From: Veillonella sp. DNF00869 | GTDB taxonomy: Bacteria; Bacillota; Negativicutes; Veillonellales; Veillonellaceae | DNA: 24,766 nt | Assembly (NCBI RefSeq): GCF_001553345.1 | Contig: NZ_KQ960768.1 | Coordinates: 1 to 24,766, forward strand | Reading direction: 5' to 3' | Shown here: in pieces, positions 16,242-24,349 of the stretch | How positions within the stretch are numbered: the first letter of the stretch is position 1 | Layout: each line of letters opens with the position of its first letter | Made by a program: the position numbers and the translations under genes | Notes under the pieces: generated by a model | What the model saw: only the letters and a program-made list of their open reading frames with translations | The model's database searches: none | What the model was told of the DNA's origin: nothing

Positions 16242-17249
16242 ATGATTATTCGATTACACACTACAGCAACAGAAGCACAAATTGCAGAACTACGTCAACA
16301 GTTAGAAGCCACTGGCGTTTCATTACATCCAGTACATGGAGAACAACAAGATATCATCGGTTTGATAGGCGATACATCCCGTGTCGATTTACGCACCATT
16401 GAATCCCTTCCATACGTTGAAAAGGTTATGCGTATCCAAGAGCCTTTCAAAAAGGCAAATCGTAAATTCCATCCTCAAGATACGGTGGTTACTGTAGGAA
16501 ATGCAAAAATCGGTGGCGGTCACTTTGCTATCATCGCAGGCCCTTGCTCTGTAGAAACACCAGAACAAGTTATCGAAGTAGCGAAGGCTGTAAAAGCGGC
16601 TGGTGCTGGCATTCTTCGTGGTGGCGCTTTCAAACCTCGTACTTCTCCATACTCTTTCCAAGGCATGGGACCAAGTGGTTTAGCCTTATTAGAAGAAGCT
16701 AAAAAAGAAACTGGTCTACCTATTGTGTCAGAAGTCATGGATATTTCTCAATTAGAATACTTCGACAATGTAGATATGTTACAAATCGGCGCTCGCAATA
16801 TGCAAAACTTCAACCTTTTAAAAGAAGTAGGTAAATTGCGTAAGCCAATCTTATTAAAACGTGGTTTATGCGCAACCTACGAAGAATGGTTAATGGCTGC
16901 AGAATACATCATGAGCGAAGGTAACGAACAAATCGTTCTTTGCGAACGTGGTATTCGTACATTCGAAACACGCACTCGTAACACATTGGATGTCACTGCT
17001 ATTCCAATGATGCACGAGTTATCCCACTTGCCAATCATTATGGACCCAAGCCATGCAGCAGGTATGAGCCGTGTGGTTCCCTCCTTGTCCTTAGCCTCCG
17101 TTGGTGGCGGTGCTGATGGTTTAATGATTGAAGTTCACAACAATCCAGAAAAAGCACTGTGTGATGGTCCTCAATCCTTACGCCCAGAGCAATTCGCTAC
17201 TTTGGCAAACCAAGTGTTCACACTTCGTGACGCATTAGGTCATAAATAG
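16242..17249 (+). CDS. aroF: DAHP synthase, type I-beta with N-terminal regulatory domain
   Basis: A 335-residue 3-deoxy-D-arabino-heptulosonate 7-phosphate synthase, which joins phosphoenolpyruvate and erythrose 4-phosphate in the first step of the shikimate pathway. Residues 1 to about 68 form a ferredoxin-like domain (MIIRLHTTATEAQI start), as in the Thermotoga enzyme, where it mediates feedback inhibition by Phe and Tyr. The catalytic barrel shows GPCSVE 100-105 with metal ligand C102, KPRTSPYSFQG from 131, LLKRG, and MDPSHAAG. The start has GGAGGA upstream. First gene after the attenuator, so it is controlled both by read-through and, by analogy, allosterically. Confidence 0.95.
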   Translation: MIIRLHTTATEAQIAELRQQLEATGVSLHPVHGEQQDIIGLIGDTSRVDLRTIESLPYVEKVMRIQEPFKKANRKFHPQDTVVTVGNAKIGGGHFAIIAGPCSVETPEQVIEVAKAVKAAGAGILRGGAFKPRTSPYSFQGMGPSGLALLEEAKKETGLPIVSEVMDISQLEYFDNVDMLQIGARNMQNFNLLKEVGKLRKPILLKRGLCATYEEWLMAAEYIMSEGNEQIVLCERGIRTFETRTRNTLDVTAIPMMHELSHLPIIMDPSHAAGMSRVVPSLSLASVGGGADGLMIEVHNNPEKALCDGPQSLRPEQFATLANQVFTLRDALGHK

Positions 17250-17258
17250 GTCACTCCT

Positions 17259-18314
17259 ATGGATACAATTCATATTCAAGCCTCCACTTCTTACGATGTG
17301 ATTATCGAGCGGAATAGCTTGCCTCACATTGGTAAGTACTTACACTCCATCAAAGCTGCTTGTTCCGTCATGATTGTTACTGATGACAATGTGGGCCCCC
17401 TCTATGCTTCTACTGTTTCAGATTCCCTACAACAGGCAGGTTACACCGTTCATACCTACACGTTTCCTCATGGTGAAAGTGAAAAGAACGGCCATCGTCT
17501 CATGGACCTAGTAGAAACATTAGGAAATGCAAAATTGACTCGGAAAGACCTCATTATTGCTTTAGGTGGTGGCGTCGTCGGCGACCTAGCTGGATTTGCT
17601 GCTGCCACCTACTTACGGGGTATCGATTATGTACAAGTACCTACGTCACTGTTGGCTGCTGTCGATTCCTCTGTAGGTGGTAAAACAGCTGTTAACCTAG
17701 AGTGTGGTAAGAATTTATGGGGTGCTTTTATACAACCTATCCTCGTTCTCTGTGATCCAGAAACACTTTCTACCTTACCTAAAGAGGAATGGATTAATGG
17801 ATGTGGGGAAATCATCAAATATGGTTTCTTAGACCATCCAGAGTTACTAGATCAACTTCGAGAACGACCAATCTTACAACATCCAGAAGATGTAGATACT
17901 GTCATCGCTCAATGTGTGCGCATCAAAGCCCATGTGGTGGAAGTAGATGAAAAGGAAAGCGGCCTTCGTGCGACGTTGAACTTAGGTCATACCTTTGGAC
18001 ATGGTATCGAGCACGGTAGTGCTTTTACCATCCCTCACGGCAATGCCGTTGCTTTGGGCCTCCTCATCATGGCAAAAGGTGCTGTAGCCAACGAAGAGCT
18101 AGACCCTACCATCATTTCTAGTATTGAACAGTTGCTAATGGCCCATGAACTACCCACCACAACGACGATTTCAAAAGATGTAATTTTAGAAGAAGCCAGT
18201 CATGATAAAAAAGCCTCTGGCTCTTCCATTACCATCGTAGTTCCTACGGATTATGGCGCATCAGTACTAAAGGAAGTGACCTTCCAAGAACTTGCTACCT
18301 ACTGTCATATATAA
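17259..18314 (+). CDS. aroB: 3-Dehydroquinate synthase
   Basis: A 351-residue NAD- and zinc-dependent enzyme that cyclises DAHP to 3-dehydroquinate. GGGVVGDLAGFAAATYLRG (103-121) binds NAD, and DSSVGGKTAVN (136-146) is family-specific. Zinc ligands are E184, H244 (NLGHTFGH) and H260, with the 16-residue spacing expected between the two histidines. It begins 9 nt after aroF, whose end provides a weak AGGTC-like site. Full length and intact. Confidence 0.95.
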   Translation: MDTIHIQASTSYDVIIERNSLPHIGKYLHSIKAACSVMIVTDDNVGPLYASTVSDSLQQAGYTVHTYTFPHGESEKNGHRLMDLVETLGNAKLTRKDLIIALGGGVVGDLAGFAAATYLRGIDYVQVPTSLLAAVDSSVGGKTAVNLECGKNLWGAFIQPILVLCDPETLSTLPKEEWINGCGEIIKYGFLDHPELLDQLRERPILQHPEDVDTVIAQCVRIKAHVVEVDEKESGLRATLNLGHTFGHGIEHGSAFTIPHGNAVALGLLIMAKGAVANEELDPTIISSIEQLLMAHELPTTTTISKDVILEEASHDKKASGSSITIVVPTDYGASVLKEVTFQELATYCHI

Positions 18315-18472
18315 CTCAATGTGTTATAGTTAGTATACTTAACTAATTATGATATACACCCATTCTAGAGTTACTATGTATGATATATTAAACAAATTAT
18401 ACTTACCTTTTATAGTTATACTTGTAATTATCACCTCATGGTGATAGCTCAACCATAACAGAAAGGATTCCT
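18315..18472 (+). other. aroB-aroA gap, possible internal control region
   Basis: This 158-nt A/T-rich gap is much longer than any other in the operon. It holds a possible weak promoter (TTAAAC, 17 nt, TATAGT, about 18390-18418) and a 7-bp hairpin TATCACC/GGTGATA (18429-18446) with no T-run. I see no open frame. Confidence 0.3.
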
Positions 18473-19738
18473 ATGCAACATGTTTCTAATGTGCCCTTAT
18501 GTGGCACAATCCCATCTATACCGGCTAAGGCTCATGCCCATCGGGCACTCATTGCAGCTGCCCTTGCCACGAGTCCTAGCTCAATTTTAATTTCCCACTC
18601 TTCCAAGGACATTGATGCTACCATGGATTCCTTGCGAGCCCTTGGTGCAACGATTACCTATGAAAATGGTGTGGCTCATATTACTCCAGGTCCTCCCCCT
18701 TCTATAGGACAAGTATTACCACACGAATCAGGTACGACATTGCGATTACTCTTACCTGTGTCCGCCTCGATTTGTGACACTGTGAAAGTAGATGCCAAAG
18801 GACGTCTACCAGAACGACCACTAGAACCATTGTTGAGCGAAATGAAAGACCACGGCGTATCCTTTTCACAAGATGCACCGCCTTTCACTATGACAGGTCG
18901 TCTACAAGGTGGTACCTTCACCATGACAGGTTCCGTCAGTTCCCAGTTTTTCTCTGGACTGTTATTAGCTGCACCACAGCTAGGACGAACAACTGTGAAC
19001 TGCACAAGTCCACTGCAATCGAAAGACTATGTGACATTAACCATAGAAACGATGAAAGACTTTGGTGTACACGTAACAGAAGTTTCCACGGAGGAAGGAT
19101 ATCCAAGTTTTACTATCGAGGAGAAGCAACACTTCCACGGCAATGAGCAATATCCAATCGAGGGAGATTGGTCTAATGGTGCCATTTGGCTAGTAGCAGC
19201 CGCTATGACAGGACAATCTATTTCTGTCACAGGTTTACGTTCTGATTCTGTACAAGCAGATAAACGGATTCTTTCCATTTTAGAAAGCGCTGGTGTCACT
19301 TGTACGTGGAATGGATCTACTATCACGATCACTGGCAAAGCACATAAGCCAATCCATGTAAATTTAGAACAAATGCCAGATTTGTTACCTATTTTATCTA
19401 GCTTAGCTTGCTCCATAGAAGAAGAATCTACTTTCATCAATGGAGCTCGCCTTCGATTGAAAGAGTCAGATCGTTTAGCAGCGGTGGCACAACTTGTTCG
19501 TGATTCTGGTGGTATCGTGCGCATGGAAAGGGATAACCTGTATATTACAGGAACAGGTACGCTTGATGGTGGCACTGTAGACTGTGTGAATGACCATCGC
19601 CTCGTCATGGCTGGTGCCTTAAACGCACTCATCGCTACCTCCCCTATAATCTTGCAAGACAGTGAAGCCATCAGTAAGTCGTATCCTCACTTTTTTGAAG
19701 ACTGGAAACGATTAGGTGGGCAGACACATACTATATAA
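18473..19738 (+). CDS. aroA: EPSP synthase (3-phosphoshikimate 1-carboxyvinyltransferase)
   Basis: A 421-residue two-domain transferase that adds the enolpyruvyl group of PEP to shikimate 3-phosphate. K19 and R24 occupy the N-terminal substrate motif, but it reads PAKAHAHRAL where most enzymes have K-S, so the usual serine is A20. Other motifs are SGTTLR 86-91, GRLPERPL 110-117, SVSSQF 154-159, catalytic D303 (PDLLP), RLKESDR 328-334, DHRLVMA with R376, and ISKSYPHF with K402. The phosphoenolpyruvate loop differs from the E. coli NAGTAMR type and follows the Firmicute ESGTTLR form. The ATG has GAAAGGA upstream. Otherwise intact. Confidence 0.93.
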   Translation: MQHVSNVPLCGTIPSIPAKAHAHRALIAAALATSPSSILISHSSKDIDATMDSLRALGATITYENGVAHITPGPPPSIGQVLPHESGTTLRLLLPVSASICDTVKVDAKGRLPERPLEPLLSEMKDHGVSFSQDAPPFTMTGRLQGGTFTMTGSVSSQFFSGLLLAAPQLGRTTVNCTSPLQSKDYVTLTIETMKDFGVHVTEVSTEEGYPSFTIEEKQHFHGNEQYPIEGDWSNGAIWLVAAAMTGQSISVTGLRSDSVQADKRILSILESAGVTCTWNGSTITITGKAHKPIHVNLEQMPDLLPILSSLACSIEEESTFINGARLRLKESDRLAAVAQLVRDSGGIVRMERDNLYITGTGTLDGGTVDCVNDHRLVMAGALNALIATSPIILQDSEAISKSYPHFFEDWKRLGGQTHTI

Positions 19739-19764
19739 ATGTATTTAACAAGTAAGGAGTAATT

Positions 19765-20889
19765 ATGGCATCCTATTTCGGTCGTACTGTGAAAGTCTCC
19801 ACCTTCGGTGCCTCTCACGGTCAAGCTATTGGCGGAGTTGTAGACGGACTTCCTTGTGGATTTCCTGTCAATCTAGAAACCTTGCAAGCCTTTCTAAAAC
19901 GACGAGCTCCAGGGCAACATCAATTACAAACACAAAGAAAAGAAGCAGATATCCCTGAGTTTCAATCAGGCATCGTACAAGGAAGACTGAGCGGTTCTCC
20001 TTTGGCTTTCACAATTAAAAATACATCACAACGAAGTGGGGATTACGATAACCTACGAGATGTGCCACGCCCATCTCATGCAGATTACACCGCTCGCATG
20101 CGCTATGGTGAGTATGTGGATATGCGTGGGGGCGGTCATTTCTCTGCTCGCATAACAGCCCCTGTTTGCGTAGCTGGTGGCATTGCTATACAACTATTAG
20201 AATCCATCGGCATTCATGTGCGTGCACACTTAGCACAAGTTGGCACTGTCCCAGATACATCTATCGATTATACTAACCCACCTATGGACAAGCTCGCTAG
20301 TATCAGCACTGAAGCGATTCCTATGTTAGACCCTGTGCAACGTCATACAGCAGAGCAACTTGTATTGGAGTTAAAAACATCGGGCGATTCCACTGGTGGC
20401 ATCGTAGAAGTATTTGCCACAGGTTTACCTGTTGGCATGGGGAATCCCAATTATGATGGTATTGAAAATCGCTTAGGCGCTACGCTGTTCGGCATGCCTG
20501 CAGTGAAAGGCATTTCCTTTGGGTCTGGTTTCCCTGGCTGTGCATCCCGTGGAAGTGAGCAAAACGATCCTTTCATCATCACTGATGAAGGTGTTCGTAC
20601 CAAAAACAATAACAGCGGTGGCATCCAAGGTGGTATTACCAACGGTATGCCCCTTGTGATGCAAGTAGGGATTAAGCCCACACCGTCCATTTATCATGAG
20701 CAAAACTCAGTATCCCTCAGTAACCATAGTGCTGAAGTATTACAAATTAAAGGTCGCCATGACCCTTGCGTAGCGCTACGTGCCGTTCCTGTAGTAGAAG
20801 CTCTAACGGCTCTTGTCATCTTAGATTTTGTACTGGAACATGATCCACGTGTATTCCGTCATTTCAGTCATCCCGCCTTGGAGGTGTAA
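19765..20889 (+). CDS. aroC: Chorismate synthase
   Basis: A 374-residue FMN-dependent lyase that converts EPSP to chorismate, the last common step to Phe, Tyr, Trp and folate. H18 (FGASHGQAIGG) and H105 (RPSHADYT) are the two catalytic histidines. RGGGHFSARITA, NNNSGGIQGGI, and GRHDPC near the C-terminus are signatures. AAGGAG lies upstream, 26 nt after aroA. The following gene starts directly after its stop. Reduced FMN must come from a separate reductase not visible here. Confidence 0.96.
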   Translation: MASYFGRTVKVSTFGASHGQAIGGVVDGLPCGFPVNLETLQAFLKRRAPGQHQLQTQRKEADIPEFQSGIVQGRLSGSPLAFTIKNTSQRSGDYDNLRDVPRPSHADYTARMRYGEYVDMRGGGHFSARITAPVCVAGGIAIQLLESIGIHVRAHLAQVGTVPDTSIDYTNPPMDKLASISTEAIPMLDPVQRHTAEQLVLELKTSGDSTGGIVEVFATGLPVGMGNPNYDGIENRLGATLFGMPAVKGISFGSGFPGCASRGSEQNDPFIITDEGVRTKNNNSGGIQGGITNGMPLVMQVGIKPTPSIYHEQNSVSLSNHSAEVLQIKGRHDPCVALRAVPVVEALTALVILDFVLEHDPRVFRHFSHPALEV

Positions 20890-22125
20890 ATGTTTGGATT
20901 ATTAGGCCGCACCTTGGGCCACACCTACTCCCCTATGATTCATCAATCCTTAGGAAATACATCCTATGACATATTTGAAATGGAACCAGACCAACTACAA
21001 GATTTTTTTAATCGTTCTGACTTGCAAGGCTTAAATATTACTATTCCCTATAAAATCAATGCCTTACAGGCTTGTCATCGCATCAGTGATATTGCAAAAG
21101 CAATTGGTTGTGTCAACACTATGGTGCGCCAAGCAGATGGTTCTTGGTATGGAACCAATACAGACTATGAGGGCTTTCTAGCCACCTTAGATTGGTCTGG
21201 TATAGAAGTAATACATAAACATTGTTTAATTTTAGGTGATGGAGCCTCGTCCAATACAGTGCACGTGGCATTAGAAAAATTAGGCGCCGCCTCTATTACC
21301 CATATCAGCCGTCATCACTTTCCTACATATGAATACATTACACAATTTTATGAACGGGCACAGGTAATTATCAACTGTACTCCAGTTGGTATGTATCCTC
21401 ATTGTCCTGACCAAAGCATTCGATTAGCCCCTTTCACTCACTTAGAAGGTGTTATCGACTTGGTGTACAATCCACATCGTACTGCCATTCTAATAGAAGC
21501 GGAATACTTAAATATACCCCATGTGAATGGCCTTGTATTTCTATTAGCCCAAGCCATGGCGGCTAGCGTTTTGTTTTTACATCGCACCTATGATGAAAGT
21601 ATCCTGTCAGGCCTATACAAACAATTCCGACGAAACCAAGAAAATATTGTTCTCATCGGTATGCCCGGATCTGGTAAAAGTACCATTGGTGAAGCTTTAG
21701 CAAAGTTAACGGGACGACCACTAGTAGATATCGACAGCCGCATAATAGAGGAAGTCGGTTCCATTAGTGATTATATATTAACCCACGGTGAACCTGCATT
21801 CCGCGCCATAGAGTCTAAAATTATCACCGATGTGGGTAAACAGACAGGTTTGATCATCTCTACTGGTGGTGGTGCTATCACCATACCGGAAAACTATGCC
21901 CCCCTTCGTCAAAATGGACGAATATATGAAATTTATCGCCCCTTAGAAGAGCTAGATACAACGGGACGTGTTCTCTCCTCTGGTGGCATAGAACGATTGC
22001 AAGAATTGTACACAGTACGGGCTCCCCTATATACACGATTCCGTCAAGCACAAGTTCTGAACACTGGTACTCCTGAAAGCGTGGCTCAACGCATCCTAGA
22101 GGACTTCCATAGCAATCTAGTATAA
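20890..22125 (+). CDS. aroE/aroK: Fused shikimate dehydrogenase-shikimate kinase (AroE-AroK)
   Basis: A 411-residue bifunctional protein. Residues 1 to about 245 are shikimate dehydrogenase: LGHTYSP (8-15), NITIPYK with catalytic K55, NTDYEGF with D92, a nucleotide-binding loop GDGASS 116-121, and NCTPVGMYP 162-170. Residues about 250-411 are shikimate kinase: P-loop GMPGSGKST 257-265, D280/D282, R305 (FRAIE), STGGGA with G326-G328, and R377 (VRAPLY). The GGAGGTG site lies in the aroC end and the ATG directly abuts the aroC stop. The fusion carries out two steps, dehydroshikimate to shikimate to shikimate 3-phosphate, though not adjacent to AroA in the chain. I see no frameshift or stop at the junction. 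Confidence 0.93.
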   Translation: MFGLLGRTLGHTYSPMIHQSLGNTSYDIFEMEPDQLQDFFNRSDLQGLNITIPYKINALQACHRISDIAKAIGCVNTMVRQADGSWYGTNTDYEGFLATLDWSGIEVIHKHCLILGDGASSNTVHVALEKLGAASITHISRHHFPTYEYITQFYERAQVIINCTPVGMYPHCPDQSIRLAPFTHLEGVIDLVYNPHRTAILIEAEYLNIPHVNGLVFLLAQAMAASVLFLHRTYDESILSGLYKQFRRNQENIVLIGMPGSGKSTIGEALAKLTGRPLVDIDSRIIEEVGSISDYILTHGEPAFRAIESKIITDVGKQTGLIISTGGGAITIPENYAPLRQNGRIYEIYRPLEELDTTGRVLSSGGIERLQELYTVRAPLYTRFRQAQVLNTGTPESVAQRILEDFHSNLV

Positions 22126-22359
22126 CTTGCTATTAAGATATATACTGTATCAGTCTTTCTTTTCTTATATCTACTCATCACTATTGGGATTCAAAGTTGA
22201 ATGTATCAGATAGGTTTCTTATAGATGAATATATGCTACTACAATATATATACAAGCTATTGTCTACATCCTCTAGAAAAAATATATAAAATCATGAGAT
22301 TATATAAAAGAATGTAATCTATTTTTAAGCATACGCTAAGATATTAAATACACGTAATC

Positions 22360-22401
22360 GGCTTTCAAAGGTATTTCTTAGAAATACATGAAAGCCTTTT
22401 T
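22360..22401 (+). terminator. Two-part terminator of the aro operon
   Basis: Outer stem GGCTTTCA/TGAAAGCC (22360-22367, 22389-22396), inner stem GTATTTC/GAAATAC (22371-22377, 22381-22387), then TTTTT to 22401. It lies about 235 nt after the aroEK stop. The A/T-rich stretch 22126-22359 between them holds nothing I can name. Confidence 0.85.
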
Positions 22402-22433
22402 ACTGTCTAACCATAGTAATTTACTAGCATTAA

Positions 22434-22462
22434 TTGACATTCTATAGAAAATAGTTTACTAT
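22434..22462 (+). promoter_or_regulatory. Promoter of the permease gene
   Basis: TTGACA (22434-22439), 17-nt spacer, TACTAT (22457-22462). The spacer contains the palindrome TTCTATAGAA (22440-22449), a possible operator. The start codon follows about 40 nt later with a strong AAGGAGG. Confidence 0.75.
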
Positions 22463-22503
22463 TATCAAATATAAAAGTTTATATTGTTTAAGGAGGTTTT
22501 ACT

Positions 22504-23877
22504 ATGACGGACTCGCAACAAGAGTTAAAGCGTGGTCTTAAAAATCGCCACGTTCAATTATTAGCCATCGGTGGTGCTATCGGTACAGGTTTATTCCTCG
22601 GCTCTGGGCGATCTATTAGTTTAGCGGGCCCCTCTATCCTCCTCACGTATCTGATTACAGGTATTATCTGTTTCTTCATGATGCGTGCTTTAGGAGAGTT
22701 ATTGCTTTCCAATTTGAATCACCATTCTTTCATTGACTTTGTAGAAGAATATTTAGGTGACCGAGCGGCCTTCATTACTGGTTGGACCTATTGGTTCTGT
22801 TGGCTTTCACTGGCCATGGCGGATTTAACTGCGGTCGGCTTGTACATGCAGTACTGGATACCGTGGATGCCACAATGGATACCGGCCCTCATCGTACTAG
22901 GCATATTACTAGTTATGAATTTGACAGCGGTCAAACACTTTGGTGAAATGGAGTTTTGGTTCGCTTTAATAAAAGTAATCGCCATCGTATCACTCATCAT
23001 TATCGGGCTTATCATGATTCTTACAGGATTCACTACCAATGCTGGAGCGGCTGCCTTTGATAACCTATGGAATTACGGCGGTTGGTTTCCAAATGGAACC
23101 ATGGGCTTTATCTTATCTTTCCAAATGGTAGTATTTGCTTTCACAGGCATTGAACTAGTAGGCCTCACAGCTGGGGAAACGGAAAATCCAAAAAAAGTTA
23201 TCCCTATGGCCATTAACAATATTCCATTGCGAATTATTCTATTCTATATTGGATCTCTGGCGATTATCATGAGTATTTACCCATGGATTGCAGTAGATCC
23301 AAATTCTAGTCCCTTCGTGGCTGTGTTTAATGCAGTGGGTATCCTGGCTGCTGCGAGCATCGTAAACTTCGTTGTTCTAACATCGGCAGCATCTGCTACC
23401 AACTCCGGTATCTTTTCCACTAGCCGTATGATCTACGCATTATCAAAACGCGGACATGCACCGAGTCGAATGAAACGATTGACGAACCATGCTGTACCCT
23501 ATCAGGCAACACTATTCTCCGCTGCAGCTTTACTATTTACCGTAGTCTTGAACTATGTCATGCCTGAAAGCGTATTCATCATGATTACATCTATCTCTAC
23601 ATTCTGCTTTATCTATATTTGGGCCATCATCGTCGTATGCCATCTCAAATATCGCAAGCAAAGACCAGAACTGGCGAAGCAATCTACTTTCAAAATGCCA
23701 CTGTACCCATTCATGAATTACCTGATCCTAGCGTTCTTCCTATTCATCTTGGTCGTACTAGCATTGCAAAGTGACACACGCATCGCCCTCATGTTTACAC
23801 CATTCTGGTTCATCCTACTTTGGGCCTTCTACTCCATGTTGGCACCTAGCGATGACGATGAAAGCAATAATAACTAA
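22504..23877 (+). CDS. cycA: APC-family amino-acid permease, CycA-like
   Basis: A 457-residue inner-membrane proton symporter of the amino acid-polyamine-organocation superfamily, AAT branch, with about 12 hydrophobic segments and short cytoplasmic ends. The first helix carries QLLAIGGAIGTGLFLGSG, the substrate and unwound-helix signature. Segments such as FTGWTYWFCW-like ITGWTYWFCW, FGEMEFWFALIK, GIELVG and NFVVLTSAASATNSG match E. coli CycA, the D-serine/D-alanine/glycine/D-cycloserine transporter, very closely from memory. Substrate is inferred from that likeness, with other small neutral amino acids possible. Single gene with AAGGAGG, own promoter and terminator. Separate from the aro operon, so import of aromatic amino acids is not implied. 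Confidence 0.82.
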   Translation: MTDSQQELKRGLKNRHVQLLAIGGAIGTGLFLGSGRSISLAGPSILLTYLITGIICFFMMRALGELLLSNLNHHSFIDFVEEYLGDRAAFITGWTYWFCWLSLAMADLTAVGLYMQYWIPWMPQWIPALIVLGILLVMNLTAVKHFGEMEFWFALIKVIAIVSLIIIGLIMILTGFTTNAGAAAFDNLWNYGGWFPNGTMGFILSFQMVVFAFTGIELVGLTAGETENPKKVIPMAINNIPLRIILFYIGSLAIIMSIYPWIAVDPNSSPFVAVFNAVGILAAASIVNFVVLTSAASATNSGIFSTSRMIYALSKRGHAPSRMKRLTNHAVPYQATLFSAAALLFTVVLNYVMPESVFIMITSISTFCFIYIWAIIVVCHLKYRKQRPELAKQSTFKMPLYPFMNYLILAFFLFILVVLALQSDTRIALMFTPFWFILLWAFYSMLAPSDDDESNNN

Positions 23878-23893
23878 TACAAAAACATAAAAG

Positions 23894-23957
23894 AAGATCA
23901 CGATGTACTCCAAATACTATGACTTATCATTTGTGAGGAGAATACCGTGATCTTTTT
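23894..23957 (+). terminator. Long hairpin terminator of the permease gene
   Basis: Outer stem AAGATCACG (23894-23902) with CGTGATCTT (23946-23954), inner pairing of CTCC with GGAG and AAAT with ATTT, T-run to 23957. The GAGGAG inside it resembles a ribosome site but is part of the stem. Confidence 0.85.
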
Positions 23958-24049
23958 GATTGTACTATGCTTTGACAAATTCATTTATGTGTATACCATA
24001 ACAATATCATATGTCGTTCATAGCAACAGAGAGTTATACATAACAATTT

Positions 24050-24078
24050 TTGTAATTTCTATAAAAATATGGTATACT
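24050..24078 (+). promoter_or_regulatory. Promoter of the putative antitoxin RNA
   Basis: TTGTAA (24050-24055), 17-nt spacer, TATACT (24073-24078). The predicted start near 24085 is followed by the AGAAGGG module at 24092. No conventional gene follows on this strand. Confidence 0.7.
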
Positions 24079-24084
24079 ATATGT

Positions 24085-24194
24085 AATAAAAAGAAGGGCC
24101 ACCAACGTGTCGAAGGCGTTAGGCTCATCTCTAAAGTGCTAAAGTAGATACGCCTAACGTATTAAGGTCTAGGAAACCTTATGTCGTTAGGCGT
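24085..24194 (+). ncRNA. Putative antitoxin RNA convergent to the toxin gene
   Basis: An untranslated RNA of about 110 nt predicted from the promoter at 24050-24078 to the hairpin ending at 24194. Its 5' part carries AGAAGGGCCACCAACGTG (24092-24109) and GGCTCATCTCT (24122-24132), the same two blocks found at the 5' end of the opposite-strand toxin mRNA. The 3' hairpin overlaps the toxin mRNA 3' end and is fully complementary to it. CGTTAGGC at 24117-24124 repeats one arm of the hairpin (24185-24192), so this RNA can fold in two ways. By analogy with txpA/RatA and Fst loci I infer an antisense antitoxin. Size and role are unproven. Confidence 0.5.
24150..24194. terminator. Shared two-way hairpin between convergent RNAs
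   Basis: Outer stem ACGCCTAACG (24150-24159) / CGTTAGGCGT (24185-24194), inner stem TAAGGT/ACCTTA (24163-24168, 24176-24181), 7-nt loop. No clear T-run on either strand. It lies 10 nt beyond the toxin stop on the minus strand and at the inferred end of the plus RNA. Confidence 0.55.
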
Positions 24195-24203
24195 TATCAT
24201 TAA

Positions 24204-24281
24204 TTATTTGAACAAATCAATGATTTGTACTAGTAAGTCTAAAATTAAAATCATTAAATAGATTTTTTCAAACTTTGTCAT
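24204..24281 (-). CDS. Small hydrophobic peptide, putative type I toxin (holin-like/TxpA-like)
   Basis: A 25-codon frame starting MTKFEKIYLMI, continuing with a Leu/Ile/Val-rich membrane segment and ending IDLFK. The M-T-x-(F/Y)-E opening, a single membrane-spanning stretch and a charged end match the holin-like toxin family related to TxpA. The start has a very strong GGAGGAGG 9 nt upstream. That site is complementary to CTCATCTCTTCC (minus strand, 24305-24316) just upstream: 11 contiguous pairs, three of them G-U, so translation should be blocked in the folded mRNA. An extended -10 promoter sits at 24350-24358, and the 5' end of a convergent RNA carries the same leader module. The coding call is firm on ribosome site and family likeness; toxicity is inferred. 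Confidence 0.65.
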   Translation of the reverse strand: MTKFEKIYLMILILDLLVQIIDLFK

Positions 24282-24304
24282 AGTACCACCTCCTCCTATA
24301 GTTA

Positions 24305-24343
24305 GGAAGAGATGAGCCCAACTCACGTCGGTGACCCTTCTGT
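24305..24343 (-). promoter_or_regulatory. Toxin mRNA leader with anti-Shine-Dalgarno hairpin
   Basis: The inferred mRNA begins near 24343 with AGAAGGGTCACCGACGTG (24341-24324 on the minus strand) and GGCTCATCTCT (24318-24308). CTCATCTCTTCC (24316-24305) pairs with GGAGGAGGTGG (minus strand, 24296-24286) across an 8-nt loop, masking the toxin ribosome site. Confidence 0.6.
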
Positions 24344-24349
24344 ATTTTC

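Noticed and set aside
19027..19671. A 214-residue frame antisense to aroA
   Set aside because: It is a shadow of a conserved, intact gene; no ribosome site or family likeness.
23947..24147. A 66-residue hydrophobic frame starting GTG after GAGGAG
   Set aside because: The apparent ribosome site and start lie in the permease terminator hairpin, and the frame runs through the plus-strand promoter and RNA 5' module, with a jump from hydrophobic to basic sequence. A real peptide cannot be fully excluded.
24092..24341. Terminal inverted repeats of a small transposable element
   Set aside because: The two arms are each placed at the 5' end of a promoter-driven RNA. I see no target-site duplication, so shared leader modules explain them better. 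A miniature-element origin remains possible.
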